From Dyadobacter beijingensis DSM 21582 (GTDB taxonomy: Bacteria > Bacteroidota > Bacteroidia > Cytophagales > Spirosomataceae), in the NCBI RefSeq assembly GCF_000382205.1, contig NZ_KB907787.1:783176-847175 (forward strand): a stretch of 64,000 bases of DNA, given 5' to 3'. The notes beneath the pieces were generated by a model, which worked only from the letters and a program-made list of their open reading frames with translations, was not told the origin of the DNA and ran no database searches. Made by a program: the position numbers and the translations under genes. Positions 51,370 through 61,136 of the stretch are shown one piece after another; positions within the stretch are counted from its first letter, which is position 1; each line of letters begins with the position of its first letter.

Positions 51370-53277
51370 ATGTCCACATTAACTCTCAATCCACCACCGT
51401 ACATTATCATTGATTTCGACAGCACGTTCACGAAAGTGGAAGGGCTTGACGAATTGGCCGCGATCGCCCTCAAAGGCCATCCGGAGCGTGATCAGATTGT
51501 TCAGAAGATTTCTGACCTGACCAACAAGGGTATGAATGGCGAAATGTCGTTTGCGGATGGTCTGCGCCAGCGAATCGCCTTACTGAAAGCCAACCGTTCG
51601 CACATCGAGGAACTGGTTTCGTTCCTGCGTACGAAGGTGTCGGATTCGTTTAAGCGCAATACGCAGTTTTTGACGGAAAATGCGGAGCAGATTTTTATCG
51701 TTTCCAGTGGATTTAAGGAGTTTATCGTACCTGTCGCCACCGAACTGGGCATCCTGGCCGATCATGTGTATGCCAATGAGTTCTTGTTCGACGAGGAAGG
51801 AAGCATTGTAGGGATTGATGAGGAAAACGTATTGTCGATGGACGGCGGGAAGATCAAGATCCTCTCTGCGCTGAACCTGTCGGGCGACGTTTATGCGATC
51901 GGTGATGGCTATACGGACTATGAATTGAAGGCGTCCGGCCTGGCCAATCGTTTCTATGCATTTACGGAAAATGTCGAGCGTCCGAAAGTGACGGCGGTAG
52001 CGGACCACATTGCTACTTCGTTCGATGATTTTCTTTATGATAATAAATTCAGCAGAAGCCAGTCTTATCCTAAGAGCCGGATCAAGGTGTTGCTGCTGGA
52101 AAACGTTCACCCGGTTGCCCGCAAGGCATTCGAGGACGAAGGTTTTAATGTAGAGTTCGTGAAAGGCGCTCTCGACGAGGACGAGCTTTGCGAACGTATC
52201 AAGGACGTGTCCATTATCGGTATCCGTTCCAAAACGACCATTACCAAGCGTGTGCTCGAACATGCGAACCGCCTGATGGCGATCGGCGCATTCTGTATCG
52301 GTACTAACCAGATCGACCTCGACGAGGCTGCGAAAAAAGGCATTGCGGTATTCAATGCGCCTTACAGTAACACCCGTTCGGTAGTGGAACTGGCTGTGGG
52401 CGAGATGATTCTGCTGATTCGTAATATTGTGGGCAAAAGCAACCAGCTGCATAAAGGCATTTGGGACAAATCGGCGAACGGCAGCTTCGAAGTACGTGGC
52501 AAAAAGCTGGGTATGGTGGGTTACGGAAGCATCGGCACCCAATTGTCGGTTGTAGCCGAGGCATTAGGTATGGAAGTGTATTTCTACGATACGGTCGAAA
52601 AACTGTCGATCGGAAATGCGAAGAAGGTGAATACGCTGGAAGAATTGCTTTCGATCTCCGACGTGCTGAGCTTGCACGTGGACGGCCGCAAGGAAAATAC
52701 CAACATGATCGGCAAGCGCGAGTTTGACCTGATGAAAGACGGTGTGATCTTCCTGAACCTCTCACGCGGGCACGTGGTCGATATCAAAGCATTGGCCGAT
52801 GCCGTGAAGAGCGGAAAAGTAGCCGGCGCGGGTGTGGACGTGTTCCCGAAAGAGCCAAAAACCAACGATGAAATGTTCGAAAGCGAGCTGCTCGGCCTGC
52901 CGAACGTGATCCTGACCCCGCATATCGGTGGCAGCACCGAAGAAGCGCAGGAGAATATCGGCCATTTCGTGCCTTCCAAATTGCTGGAATTCATGAACAA
53001 CGGTAGCTCATACGGCAGCGTGAACTTCCCTGAGGTTCAATTACCGAAATTAAAGGATTCGCACCGCCTGCTGCACATCCACGCGAACGTGCCGGGTGTG
53101 CTGGCGAAGCTGAACCAGATTTTTGCGAAAAACAATATCAATATCACTGGCCAGTACCTGAAAACGAACGAGCATATCGGTTACGTGATCGTGGATATTG
53201 CCAAGGATTATACGGAAGAATTTATCCAGGAAGTGAAAGAGGTGGAAGGAACGATCCGTTTCCGGATGCTATACTAA
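51370..53277 (+). CDS. serA: Fused HAD phosphatase-phosphoglycerate dehydrogenase
   Basis: The 635-residue protein joins two enzymes of serine biosynthesis. Residues 1-225 are a phosphoserine-phosphatase-like HAD domain with Asp15 and Asp17 in DFDST, Ser112-Ser113 in VSSGF and GDGYTD at 178-183, so the catalytic residues are present. Residues 236-540 are a D-3-phosphoglycerate dehydrogenase with GYGSIG (384-389) and TPHIGG (His518), and about 560-635 are an ACT domain that probably senses serine. The serC-like gene follows after 77 bp, so the three steps lie in two genes. Phosphatase activity itself is inferred from the motifs. Confidence 0.9.
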   Translation: MSTLTLNPPPYIIIDFDSTFTKVEGLDELAAIALKGHPERDQIVQKISDLTNKGMNGEMSFADGLRQRIALLKANRSHIEELVSFLRTKVSDSFKRNTQFLTENAEQIFIVSSGFKEFIVPVATELGILADHVYANEFLFDEEGSIVGIDEENVLSMDGGKIKILSALNLSGDVYAIGDGYTDYELKASGLANRFYAFTENVERPKVTAVADHIATSFDDFLYDNKFSRSQSYPKSRIKVLLLENVHPVARKAFEDEGFNVEFVKGALDEDELCERIKDVSIIGIRSKTTITKRVLEHANRLMAIGAFCIGTNQIDLDEAAKKGIAVFNAPYSNTRSVVELAVGEMILLIRNIVGKSNQLHKGIWDKSANGSFEVRGKKLGMVGYGSIGTQLSVVAEALGMEVYFYDTVEKLSIGNAKKVNTLEELLSISDVLSLHVDGRKENTNMIGKREFDLMKDGVIFLNLSRGHVVDIKALADAVKSGKVAGAGVDVFPKEPKTNDEMFESELLGLPNVILTPHIGGSTEEAQENIGHFVPSKLLEFMNNGSSYGSVNFPEVQLPKLKDSHRLLHIHANVPGVLAKLNQIFAKNNINITGQYLKTNEHIGYVIVDIAKDYTEEFIQEVKEVEGTIRFRMLY

Positions 53278-53354
53278 AAGTGATTCAGTGGCCGTCGGGA
53301 TACCGGCGGCCTTATTTTGTTTTGCCGCAGCCTATTCACCCATACCATTTACCC

Positions 53355-54428
53355 ATGTCACTCACTTTTTTCACTCCCGGACCTGCTCATTTGTATCCGA
53401 CATTCGAGCAGCATTTGAAGACATTTGTCGAAAATCAGCTCGGCTCGATTTCGCACCGGAGCCAGCAGTACCGGGACTTGCATAAATTCACCGTAGACCA
53501 GCTTCGAACGCTGCTGAATGTGCCCGACACGCACGCGATCCTCTTTCTCGGGTCGGCTTCGGAAGCCTGGGAGCGCATTCTGTTCAGCACGGTGGAGCTG
53601 GAAAGCTTCCATTTGGTGAACGGCTCGTTTTCGAAGAAGTTTTACGATTATTCGAATGCATTGAATAAGTACGCCCACCTGTTTGAAAAACCAATGGGCG
53701 AAGGCTTCACGGCGGACGAAATAGCGGTCCCGGAGTACGCGGAGCTCATCGCTACCACGCATAACGAGACCAGTTCGGGTGTGCAGATGCCGGTGGCAGA
53801 GATTCATAAGTTAAAGCAAAAGAACCCGTCGAAGTTTATCGCGGTAGATATGGTTTCCTCGGCGCCTTACCCGGCGCTGGATTACAGCATCATCGACACG
53901 GCGTTTTTCTCCGTGCAAAAGGCATTCGGACTGCCTGCCGGCCTCGGCGTCTGGATCGTGAATGAGCGTGCGCTGGAAAAATCGAAAAGCATTCGGAATA
54001 CCTATTCCATTGGTGCGCACAACGACCTGCCGACACTGTGGAAAAATGCACAGAGCAACGAAACGCCGGCGACACCGAATGTAATGGGCATTTACCTGCT
54101 CGGCAAGATCGCGGAGGATTTCAACCGCATCGGCGTGCAGAATGTTCGTAAAGAAACCGAGCATAAGGCCGGTTTGATTTATGATTTTATTGAAAAAACA
54201 GCAGGTTTCTCGGCATTCGTGAAGGAAAAGGCGTTCCAGTCGCAGACGGTGATCGTTGCGGACGTAGAGGTTCCCTCGGCGGATATTATCAAAAATATGA
54301 AGGCAAAAGGCATCGTCATCGGCAGCGGTTATGGTGCCGGCAAGGCTACGCAGCTCCGCATCGCTAATTTTCCCGCCACTTCGCTGCAACAAACGGAAAC
54401 GATGCTCCACGAACTCGGTAAGCTCTAA
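53355..54428 (+). CDS. Phosphoserine aminotransferase-like class V aminotransferase
   Basis: The 357-residue class V aminotransferase uses pyridoxal phosphate bound to Lys189 in FSVQKAFGLP. It begins TFFTPGPAHLYP, as SerC-type and SGAT-type enzymes do. Following the phosphatase-dehydrogenase fusion, conversion of 3-phosphohydroxypyruvate to phosphoserine is the likeliest reaction. I start at ATG 53355; the longer frame opens with GTG in the intergenic space. A strong terminator follows. Confidence 0.85.
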   Translation: MSLTFFTPGPAHLYPTFEQHLKTFVENQLGSISHRSQQYRDLHKFTVDQLRTLLNVPDTHAILFLGSASEAWERILFSTVELESFHLVNGSFSKKFYDYSNALNKYAHLFEKPMGEGFTADEIAVPEYAELIATTHNETSSGVQMPVAEIHKLKQKNPSKFIAVDMVSSAPYPALDYSIIDTAFFSVQKAFGLPAGLGVWIVNERALEKSKSIRNTYSIGAHNDLPTLWKNAQSNETPATPNVMGIYLLGKIAEDFNRIGVQNVRKETEHKAGLIYDFIEKTAGFSAFVKEKAFQSQTVIVADVEVPSADIIKNMKAKGIVIGSGYGAGKATQLRIANFPATSLQQTETMLHELGKL

Positions 54429-54454
54429 AAAATAAGCGCTGCGAAAACGTGACC

Positions 54455-54500
54455 AAAAGGGTGACTGAACGTCTAAATGTTCAGTCACCCTTTTCTTTTT
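54455..54500 (+). terminator. Strong rho-independent terminator of the serine genes
   Basis: AAAAGGGTGACTGAAC (54455-54470) pairs perfectly with 54479-54494 across an 8-base loop and is followed by CTTTTTT. It ends only about 5 bp before the start codon of the next gene at 54505. Confidence 0.9.
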
Positions 54501-54504
54501 TGCC

Positions 54505-55437
54505 ATGAAGCGTAACGACATACTATGGAAATCGATACTGGAAGAAGTTTTTGACGACTTCCTGAAATTCTTTTTTGCCAATGCGGAAACACTTTTCGAT
54601 CTGGACAAAGGCTTTGAATACCTGGATAAAGAATTGGAGCAGCTTTTTCCACCGGAGGGCGACTCCTTCGCCATACGTGATGTGGATAAGTTGGTAAAAG
54701 TACATTGCCGCACCGGCGCCGAGGCCTGGCTGCTGGTCCACATCGAAGTCCAAGGCTACCGCGATGAAACTTTCCCCGACCGGATGTTCACCTATTACTA
54801 CCGTATTTGGGATAGGTATCGCAAACCTATCACTGCCTTCGCCATACTGACGGACAATTACAGTCATTTTCAGCCAGCGCAGTTCGAGCAGGCGTGTCTG
54901 GGTACCAGCTTGTGTTTTCGGTTTAACATTTTTAAGGTACTGGATCAATCCGGGGAGGATTTGGAGGCGAGCGATAATCCTTTTGCGCAGGTTGTGCTGA
55001 CGGCCAAAATTGCCCTCATGGAAAAGAAGGTTACGGTGGACGAACTCTACCGTTTGAAAATTGATCTGGCTAAAAGGCTGTTAAGTCATGAGATTCCGAA
55101 GTGGAAGATTGGAAAGCTGATGGAATTTTTGAAATTTTATATAAGGTTGGGAAATGAGGAAATGGATGAACAGTTAGATCTGGAAATCGACAGTGTTGCC
55201 AATCAATCGTATATATCTATGACATTCGAAGAAGCTATTTTGCATATTGTAAAAGAAGAAGCCAAAGAGTATGGCATAGAAAAAGGTTTGGAACGAGGAG
55301 TCGAACAGGGCCATCTCGAACGCAACACAACTTTTGTTCAGAATCTTCTTCGTGAAACGCAGTTTACCGATGAGAGGATTGCACAGCTGGCTGATGTTCC
55401 CATCGAATTTGTGCAAGAAATCAAGCAAAAGGCTTAA
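54505..55437 (+). CDS. Rpn/YhgA-like PD-(D/E)XK nuclease-family protein
   Basis: The 310-residue protein resembles the recombination-promoting nuclease/putative transposase (Rpn, DUF4351-like) group. Within residues 55-115 DKLVKVHCR, LLVHIEVQGYRDETFPDRMFTYYYRI give the PD-(D/E)XK-like core with E-x-Q. A helical C-terminus with KGLERGVEQGHLERNT (repeated Gly-x-Glu) is usual for the family. Members occur in many copies and move between genomes. The start codon stands right behind a terminator, so expression from upstream is blocked. Confidence 0.8.
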   Translation: MKRNDILWKSILEEVFDDFLKFFFANAETLFDLDKGFEYLDKELEQLFPPEGDSFAIRDVDKLVKVHCRTGAEAWLLVHIEVQGYRDETFPDRMFTYYYRIWDRYRKPITAFAILTDNYSHFQPAQFEQACLGTSLCFRFNIFKVLDQSGEDLEASDNPFAQVVLTAKIALMEKKVTVDELYRLKIDLAKRLLSHEIPKWKIGKLMEFLKFYIRLGNEEMDEQLDLEIDSVANQSYISMTFEEAILHIVKEEAKEYGIEKGLERGVEQGHLERNTTFVQNLLRETQFTDERIAQLADVPIEFVQEIKQKA

Positions 55438-55550
55438 CAGCCAAAATACATCACCTCCCAAATCCTTCTTACGATAGTTGCCGGCGCAATGGTATTTTAA
55501 GGATAAATTTTTAGCTTTATGCTTTCTTACGAAAACATTCAGAAGCGGTG

Positions 55551-56165
55551 ATGCAAATTGCTACCTCAACGGGGGAAACCAAAGATCATGATCTGTGGCA
55601 AAGGATTCGCACGGGCGATGAGCAGGCCTTTACAGCGATCTTCGAAAGGTACCACCGCACACTTTACAACTACGGCAGCAAGCTTTCGACCAATTCATCG
55701 CTGGTAGAAGACGCCGTGCAGGATGTGTTTATCGATATATGGCGGCTGCGAGCCAACCTCACCGAGCATGTCACTTCCGTCAAGTTTTACCTCTACCGCG
55801 CACTGCGGCGGCGCATTCACCTGGCGCTCGACAAGTTTCCATCCATGGAAGAGATCAGCGAGCTCGACGATGAAGATACGCCGGCAAATCACACCCATTC
55901 CGAAGCAATCCTGATCGAAATCGAATCCTCGTCCATGCGTGCCCAGCGCATTCAGGAATTACTTGCCCAGTTGCCCGAGCGGCAGGTCGAAGCGCTTACA
56001 CTCCGGTATTTCGACGATTTCAGCATCGAGGAAATCGCCGGGATCATGAGCGTCAATGAAAAATCGGTGCGCAACTTTATTTACAAAGCACTTACCTCCC
56101 TGCGTCAGAGCCGGGAAATACTGCTCATTTCTTCCCTGATTTTCTGGTTGTTACTGTTTTTTTAA
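55551..56165 (+). CDS. ECF-type RNA polymerase sigma factor with hydrophobic tail
   Basis: The 204-residue protein is an ECF sigma-70 with region 2 (AFTAIFERYHRTLYNYGSKL to DAVQDVFIDIWR) and region 4 (LPERQVEALTLRYFDDFSIEEIAGIMSVNEKSVRNFIYKAL). It ends in a hydrophobic tail, ILLISSLIFWLLLFF, which could attach it to the membrane, a trait seen in some Bacteroidota ECF factors. With the FecR anti-sigma and SusC genes downstream it forms a substrate-responsive switch. The ATG is at 55551; the GTG before it is not needed. Confidence 0.88.
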   Translation: MQIATSTGETKDHDLWQRIRTGDEQAFTAIFERYHRTLYNYGSKLSTNSSLVEDAVQDVFIDIWRLRANLTEHVTSVKFYLYRALRRRIHLALDKFPSMEEISELDDEDTPANHTHSEAILIEIESSSMRAQRIQELLAQLPERQVEALTLRYFDDFSIEEIAGIMSVNEKSVRNFIYKALTSLRQSREILLISSLIFWLLLFF

Positions 56166-56172
56166 AATTTTT

Positions 56173-56195
56173 CTTCAAAAAATTTCATTTTGAAG
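56173..56195 (+). terminator. Short AT-rich hairpin after the sigma factor gene
   Basis: CTTCAAAA (56173-56180) and TTTTGAAG (56188-56195) pair across a 7-base loop, between the ECF sigma stop and the FecR start. It has no long T-tract and may only tune read-through. Confidence 0.35.
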
Positions 56196-56257
56196 AGGTC
56201 AAATCCGCGTTTCGTCGCTCTGTATAACTGAACGACGATAACTGCATCCCGCGAAAC

Positions 56258-57403
56258 ATGAAGCATGATCCTTATTCTCTGACCGAACTGATCAGAAATG
56301 AAGAGTTTATCGCCTGGGTAATGCATCCTGACGAACTCAGCGACCGCAAGTGGCGGGCGTTCCTGGACAAGCATCCGGGCAAACGCAAAACCGTTGAATC
56401 GGCCAGGGAGTATGTCATTCTGCTGGCGAAAGATACCGGAAGGCATCAGCCGACCCAGAAGCAAAGCGACCGGATGTGGAGCGTCGTCGAAAGCCATATG
56501 CACGACGAGGCACCCAAGGCGCAGGAAGAGGTGAATGCGCCGGTGTTCCAAGTTACCCGCGGACACGGGTGGCGCTGGATGCGCGTTGCGGCCTCGGCTG
56601 CATTGATCCTGAGCATCGGTTCGGTGAGCTACTGGTTCTATTACAAGAAAGCCGAAAGCCCCTTGCAGGCAGTAGCGGCGCGTGACGAGGCCGTTACACC
56701 CAACACAATCCAGAAATACAATGATACCGACAAACCCATGACGGTATTGCTGCAGGACGGAAGTTCGGTAGTACTGCAACCCGGCGGCAGGCTGAGCTAC
56801 TCGGAAGGGACCAACCGGAAACGCCGGGAGGTTACACTGACCGGCAAAGCCTTTTTTGAAATAGTCAAAAACAAGCAGAAGCCGTTCCTCGTGTACAGCT
56901 ACGGCCTGGCCACGAAGGTGCTCGGTACCAGTTTCATGATCGACGCCTCGTCGGAGAGCCAGGATATTAAAGTAGAAGTGCGGACGGGCACGGTCTCGGT
57001 TTTTTCGATCAGTAACCTCGATAACAGCCGGAAGGACGCCGTGCTCGATAAGCCGGAGCTGGAAGGCGTCACGCTGAACCATGACCAGCGGATCGCATTT
57101 TCGAAAGAAAGCGGAAAAATCGTGCAGATAACGGCGCCGATCGCCGTGGCCTCGGAGAAAGATGTTTCCAAACAGCAGTTCGTATTTGATGAAACGCCGG
57201 TTTCGGAGGTTTTCCGGATACTGGAAAGCGCCTACAATGTCCGGATCGCGTACGACCGGGAAAAGTTGGGCAGTTGCCCGCTGAATGCAACGTTGGTCGG
57301 GCAGCCGTTAAAGGAAAAGCTCGAAGTGATCTGCAATGCGCTGGACGCGCAGTACGAAGTAGCCGATAACCAGATAACGATCCTGGGAAAAGGATGTAAG
57401 TAG
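56258..57403 (+). CDS. FecR-family anti-sigma factor
   Basis: The 381-residue protein has a cytoplasmic N-terminal sigma-binding part (about 1-100), one membrane helix (WMRVAASAALILSIGSVSYW), a periplasmic FecR domain (about 145-245: VTLTGKAFFEIVKNKQKPF is typical) and a C-terminal DUF4974/STN-like part (QQFVFDETPVSEVFRILESAYNV). It holds the ECF sigma factor until the SusC-type receptor signals ligand. It is followed by SusC after 215 bp. Confidence 0.9.
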   Translation: MKHDPYSLTELIRNEEFIAWVMHPDELSDRKWRAFLDKHPGKRKTVESAREYVILLAKDTGRHQPTQKQSDRMWSVVESHMHDEAPKAQEEVNAPVFQVTRGHGWRWMRVAASAALILSIGSVSYWFYYKKAESPLQAVAARDEAVTPNTIQKYNDTDKPMTVLLQDGSSVVLQPGGRLSYSEGTNRKRREVTLTGKAFFEIVKNKQKPFLVYSYGLATKVLGTSFMIDASSESQDIKVEVRTGTVSVFSISNLDNSRKDAVLDKPELEGVTLNHDQRIAFSKESGKIVQITAPIAVASEKDVSKQQFVFDETPVSEVFRILESAYNVRIAYDREKLGSCPLNATLVGQPLKEKLEVICNALDAQYEVADNQITILGKGCK

Positions 57404-57618
57404 TTTTTGACACCACATATCACATTTTACCCTGAACGCCGCCTATGACGTAACGTTACCCTATTGCCTAAAAAATAAAAAAGACCAGCCATGTTCCAGC
57501 ATGACTGATCCGGGTTCCCCAACAGTAACGGACATTACTGCACATCCATTTGGACGATGGATGAGCCGGGGAAGATTTCGTTGAATAATCTCCTTAAACA
57601 ACAAATTCATTCAAAAAT
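57404..57618. other. Leader region before the SusC-type gene
   Basis: This 215-bp gap contains an A-rich patch (57470-57484) and a small hairpin, CATCCAT (57543-57549) with ATGGATG (57557-57563). I see no TAnnTTTG element. It probably holds the ECF-dependent promoter, whose consensus I cannot assign. Confidence 0.3.
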
Positions 57619-60600
57619 ATGAAAAAAGTTCGACGACCTGAAGACTTTCTCATCAAGCTCATGCGAATCACATTAATGCAATGTATCCTGGCAGGCCTGT
57701 TCGCGGGCATCACGTGGGCGCACGACGGGAGGGCTCAATCCGCATTGAGCCAGAAGGTTACCGTTGATATCCGGAACGAGGAGATCAAAACGATCTTCGC
57801 GCAGCTGGAAAAGCAAACTAATGCAAAGTTTATTTTCAGCTCGAAATTGATCCAATCCGACCGCCGCGCTTCGATAAAGGTAAAAAATGGCTCACTATCG
57901 GCCGTGCTCGACGCCTTGCTGAAACCGCTGGATTTGCATTATAAGATCAAAGACGACCTGATCGTGATCAAACCCGACCACGCAGCGCAGGCCGGAGAAA
58001 CCGTTTCGGAGGAAATTCCCGTGGTGGAAATCAGCCCGGAAGTGGTGGATAAATCGCTTTCCGGTGTCGTAAAAGACGAAGCCGGCGCAGGGTTACCGGG
58101 GGTGAGTGTGGTGTTAAAAGGAACACAAACCGGTACGTCGACGGACGAAAAGGGGCGCTTCAACATTACCCTTCCTGATGGCGACCAGGTATTGATATTC
58201 TCGTTTGTGGGCTTCCTTTCGCAGGAAATAGCCGTTCCGGCAGGCCAGAGCGCATTGGATATTACGATGAAAGTAGATGATAAGGCCCTGGAAGAGGTGG
58301 TTGTAGTAGGTTACGGTACGCAAAGAAAAGAGTCGCTGACCGGTTCCATTTCGACCATAACCAGCAAAGACATAGAACGCGTACACGGCGGCGCGACGGT
58401 CAGTTCCGGCCTGGCCGGTAAAATCCCCGGTGTAACTTTCCGGATGCCGGATGGCCGTCCGGGTGCGAGCGCGAACATCCAGATCCGCAACATGGGTAAC
58501 CCGCTGTTCGTCATCGACGGTATCCAGCAGGATGCGGGCCAGTTCAACAACATTTCTCCCAACGATATTGAAAGCATTTCGGTGTTAAAAGACGCTTCCG
58601 CAGCTATTTACGGCGTTCGTGCCGCGAATGGTGTGGTAGTAGTGACGACCAAGCGGGGTAAAATGGGTGCTAAAAATACCGTGAGCCTCGACGCCTACAC
58701 GGGCTGGCAAAACTGGTCGCGGTTCCCGAATGTGGTGAACGATTCCTACCAATGGATGCACGGCAAAGCCGAAGCGGAAATGAACCAGTACGGTAAAACG
58801 TCGATTACGCAGGCGGAACTCGAAAAGTACCGCGCAGGCACGGAAATGGGTTACAAGACATTCAACTGGAAAGACTTCATTATTAAAAAGAACTCGCCGC
58901 TGAACTCCATTAACCTCAACATGACGGGCGGTTCGGACAAAATCAACTATTACATTTCAGCAACAAGACTACACCAGAACTCTGTGCTCGGCCGCGAGTT
59001 TACGTTTGACCGTACCAATATCCAGAGCAATGTCGATGCGAAAATCACCGACCGCCTCAAACTCGGTGTGCAGATCAACGGCCGTATCGAGAAGCGCGAC
59101 CAGCCTGGTATCCCCGGCGGCGATGATTACTGGCTCCCGCGTTTCGCCATCCTGCGTAACCGCCCGTTCGAGCGACCGTACGCGAACGATAACCCTGAAT
59201 ATCTGAACGATATCAAGCACAACGAAACCAACTGGGCCTACAACAACAAGAAATTGGGCGGTTACTGGACCGAATACTGGCGCGTACTCCAAACCAATTT
59301 CTCGGCAGAATATCAGATTCCGGGCGTGAAAGGGCTCAGTGCCAGAGGAATGTACTCCTACTACATCGCCGACCGCGTGATGAACGGGCACGAGTACACC
59401 TACAAAGCCTACACATACAACCCGACCGACGATACCTACACCGTAACCGGCGGCAGCACCAATCCGTGGCGTGAGCGTGGTACCCGCAAGGTCATGCGCA
59501 ATGTGTACCAGGGACAGCTTGCCTACAACAACACGTTCGGCAAGCACACCGTCGGTGCGACATTCGTTTCAGAATGGCAGGACGAGCGCGTGCAGGACCA
59601 ATGGGTACACGCCGTTCCCAAGACGAATGTCCTTCCATTGATCTACTTCCCGACCGTGGATACGTACAATGACAGTGATACGGAACTTGCGCGTATAGGG
59701 TATATCGGTAGAGTGAATTACGACTATGCCGGCAAGTATTACCTCGAACTTTCAGCCCGCCGTGATGCTTCGTGGAAGTTCGCGCCGGACCGTCGCGTGG
59801 GTTATTTCCCGTCGGCTTCCGTCGGTTGGAGAATTTCGGAGGAAGGATTTTTCAAAAAGCTGATCGGCGAGCGCAGTATCCTGGACGACCTGAAATTCAG
59901 GGCATCTTATGGTATTCTCGGGGATGACAACATTCTCTTCAACAACGATCCGGGCAGACCATTGAGCCCTTACGCCTACCTGCCGGGTTATGATTACAAC
60001 AAAGGCAATGTGATCCTGAGCGGTAATGCAGTCGTTACGAGCCGTGACAAAGGCCAGATCATCAACAATATCTCGTGGTTCAAAAGTAAAATCACCGATA
60101 TCGGCGCCGACTTATCTCTCCTGGGCACTAAAATCACGGGTACCGTCGATTACTTCTATCGCCTGCGCACCGGCTTGCTGGGCCGTAAATACGATATTCT
60201 GGTCCCAAGCGAGTTGGGTTATTCATTGCCCGACGAAAACGTGAACAGCGATTCGCAGCAGGGATGGGAAGGTGCATTGACCTACAATGGCAAGGCAGGC
60301 AACATCAATTATTCGATCGGCGGAAACGTGTCGTTCAGCCGAAGCAAATTCGTGTCGTCGTACAAGCCGATTTTCAATAACTCGTGGGACCGCTACCGTG
60401 CATCGGGCGAGGGCCGTTATACAGGCATCTTCTGGGGTCTTGAGACGATCGGCCAGTTCGAATCGCAGCAGCAGATTGCCGAATATCCTGTCAATATCGA
60501 CGGGCAAGGTAACCGCACATTGCTGCCGGGTGATTTGATTTACAAAGACATCAATGGCGATAACATCATCAACGGTCTTGATGAAAGACCGATCGGCTAC

Positions 60601-61119
60601 AATGCCACCGGCCAGCCCAATGTCAACTTCGGATTGAACTTCTCCGTCAGCTGGAAAGGCATCGGCTTCGTGGCCGACTTCTCGGGCGGCGGCATGTACT
60701 CATGGAACCAGAACTACGAACAGCGCTGGGCGTACCAGAACGAAGGTGCATTGAACAGCATTTTCCTCGACAGATGGCACCGCACGGATCCGTTCGATGT
60801 GAACAGCCAGTGGATTCCAGGCAAATATCCCGCATTGCGCTTCAACGACAGAGACCATAGCAACAACAGGAATTCGACCTTCTGGCTGCATAATGTGAAA
60901 TACATCCGCGCCCGGACCATCGAGCTCAGCTACTCGCTGCCTAAATCGGTGCTGGAAAAGCTGAGAATGTCACGTGCAAGGTTCTACATCAACGGGTACA
61001 ACCTGTTCTCGATCGACAACCTGAAAAAGTTCGGTGTCGATCCGGAGATCCAGGATGACAACGGGTTGCAGTATCCGCAGAACAAGTTCGTGAACATAGG
61101 TATCAACCTGTCTATTTAA
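57619..61119 (+). CDS. SusC/RagA-family TonB-linked outer-membrane receptor with STN domain
   Basis: The 1166-residue protein has a long signal region (to about residue 40), an STN domain (about 48-115: VTVDIRNEEIKTIFAQLEKQ), a carboxypeptidase-regulatory-like domain (about 145-230: LSGVVKDEAGAGLPGVSVVLKGT), the TonB-box-like EEVVVVGYGTQ, a plug and a large barrel. The STN domain signals to FecR, so this is a transducer as well as a transporter. It imports an oligosaccharide or other large nutrient, with the SusD partner downstream after 17 bp. Confidence 0.92.
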   Translation: MKKVRRPEDFLIKLMRITLMQCILAGLFAGITWAHDGRAQSALSQKVTVDIRNEEIKTIFAQLEKQTNAKFIFSSKLIQSDRRASIKVKNGSLSAVLDALLKPLDLHYKIKDDLIVIKPDHAAQAGETVSEEIPVVEISPEVVDKSLSGVVKDEAGAGLPGVSVVLKGTQTGTSTDEKGRFNITLPDGDQVLIFSFVGFLSQEIAVPAGQSALDITMKVDDKALEEVVVVGYGTQRKESLTGSISTITSKDIERVHGGATVSSGLAGKIPGVTFRMPDGRPGASANIQIRNMGNPLFVIDGIQQDAGQFNNISPNDIESISVLKDASAAIYGVRAANGVVVVTTKRGKMGAKNTVSLDAYTGWQNWSRFPNVVNDSYQWMHGKAEAEMNQYGKTSITQAELEKYRAGTEMGYKTFNWKDFIIKKNSPLNSINLNMTGGSDKINYYISATRLHQNSVLGREFTFDRTNIQSNVDAKITDRLKLGVQINGRIEKRDQPGIPGGDDYWLPRFAILRNRPFERPYANDNPEYLNDIKHNETNWAYNNKKLGGYWTEYWRVLQTNFSAEYQIPGVKGLSARGMYSYYIADRVMNGHEYTYKAYTYNPTDDTYTVTGGSTNPWRERGTRKVMRNVYQGQLAYNNTFGKHTVGATFVSEWQDERVQDQWVHAVPKTNVLPLIYFPTVDTYNDSDTELARIGYIGRVNYDYAGKYYLELSARRDASWKFAPDRRVGYFPSASVGWRISEEGFFKKLIGERSILDDLKFRASYGILGDDNILFNNDPGRPLSPYAYLPGYDYNKGNVILSGNAVVTSRDKGQIINNISWFKSKITDIGADLSLLGTKITGTVDYFYRLRTGLLGRKYDILVPSELGYSLPDENVNSDSQQGWEGALTYNGKAGNINYSIGGNVSFSRSKFVSSYKPIFNNSWDRYRASGEGRYTGIFWGLETIGQFESQQQIAEYPVNIDGQGNRTLLPGDLIYKDINGDNIINGLDERPIGYNATGQPNVNFGLNFSVSWKGIGFVADFSGGGMYSWNQNYEQRWAYQNEGALNSIFLDRWHRTDPFDVNSQWIPGKYPALRFNDRDHSNNRNSTFWLHNVKYIRARTIELSYSLPKSVLEKLRMSRARFYINGYNLFSIDNLKKFGVDPEIQDDNGLQYPQNKFVNIGINLSI

Positions 61120-61136
61120 ACCGATTGGAATTCAAC

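Noticed and set aside
50261..52542. Long minus-strand frames opposite the YheT-like and serA genes
   Set aside because: Both are shadows of strongly supported plus-strand genes and have no recognisable features.
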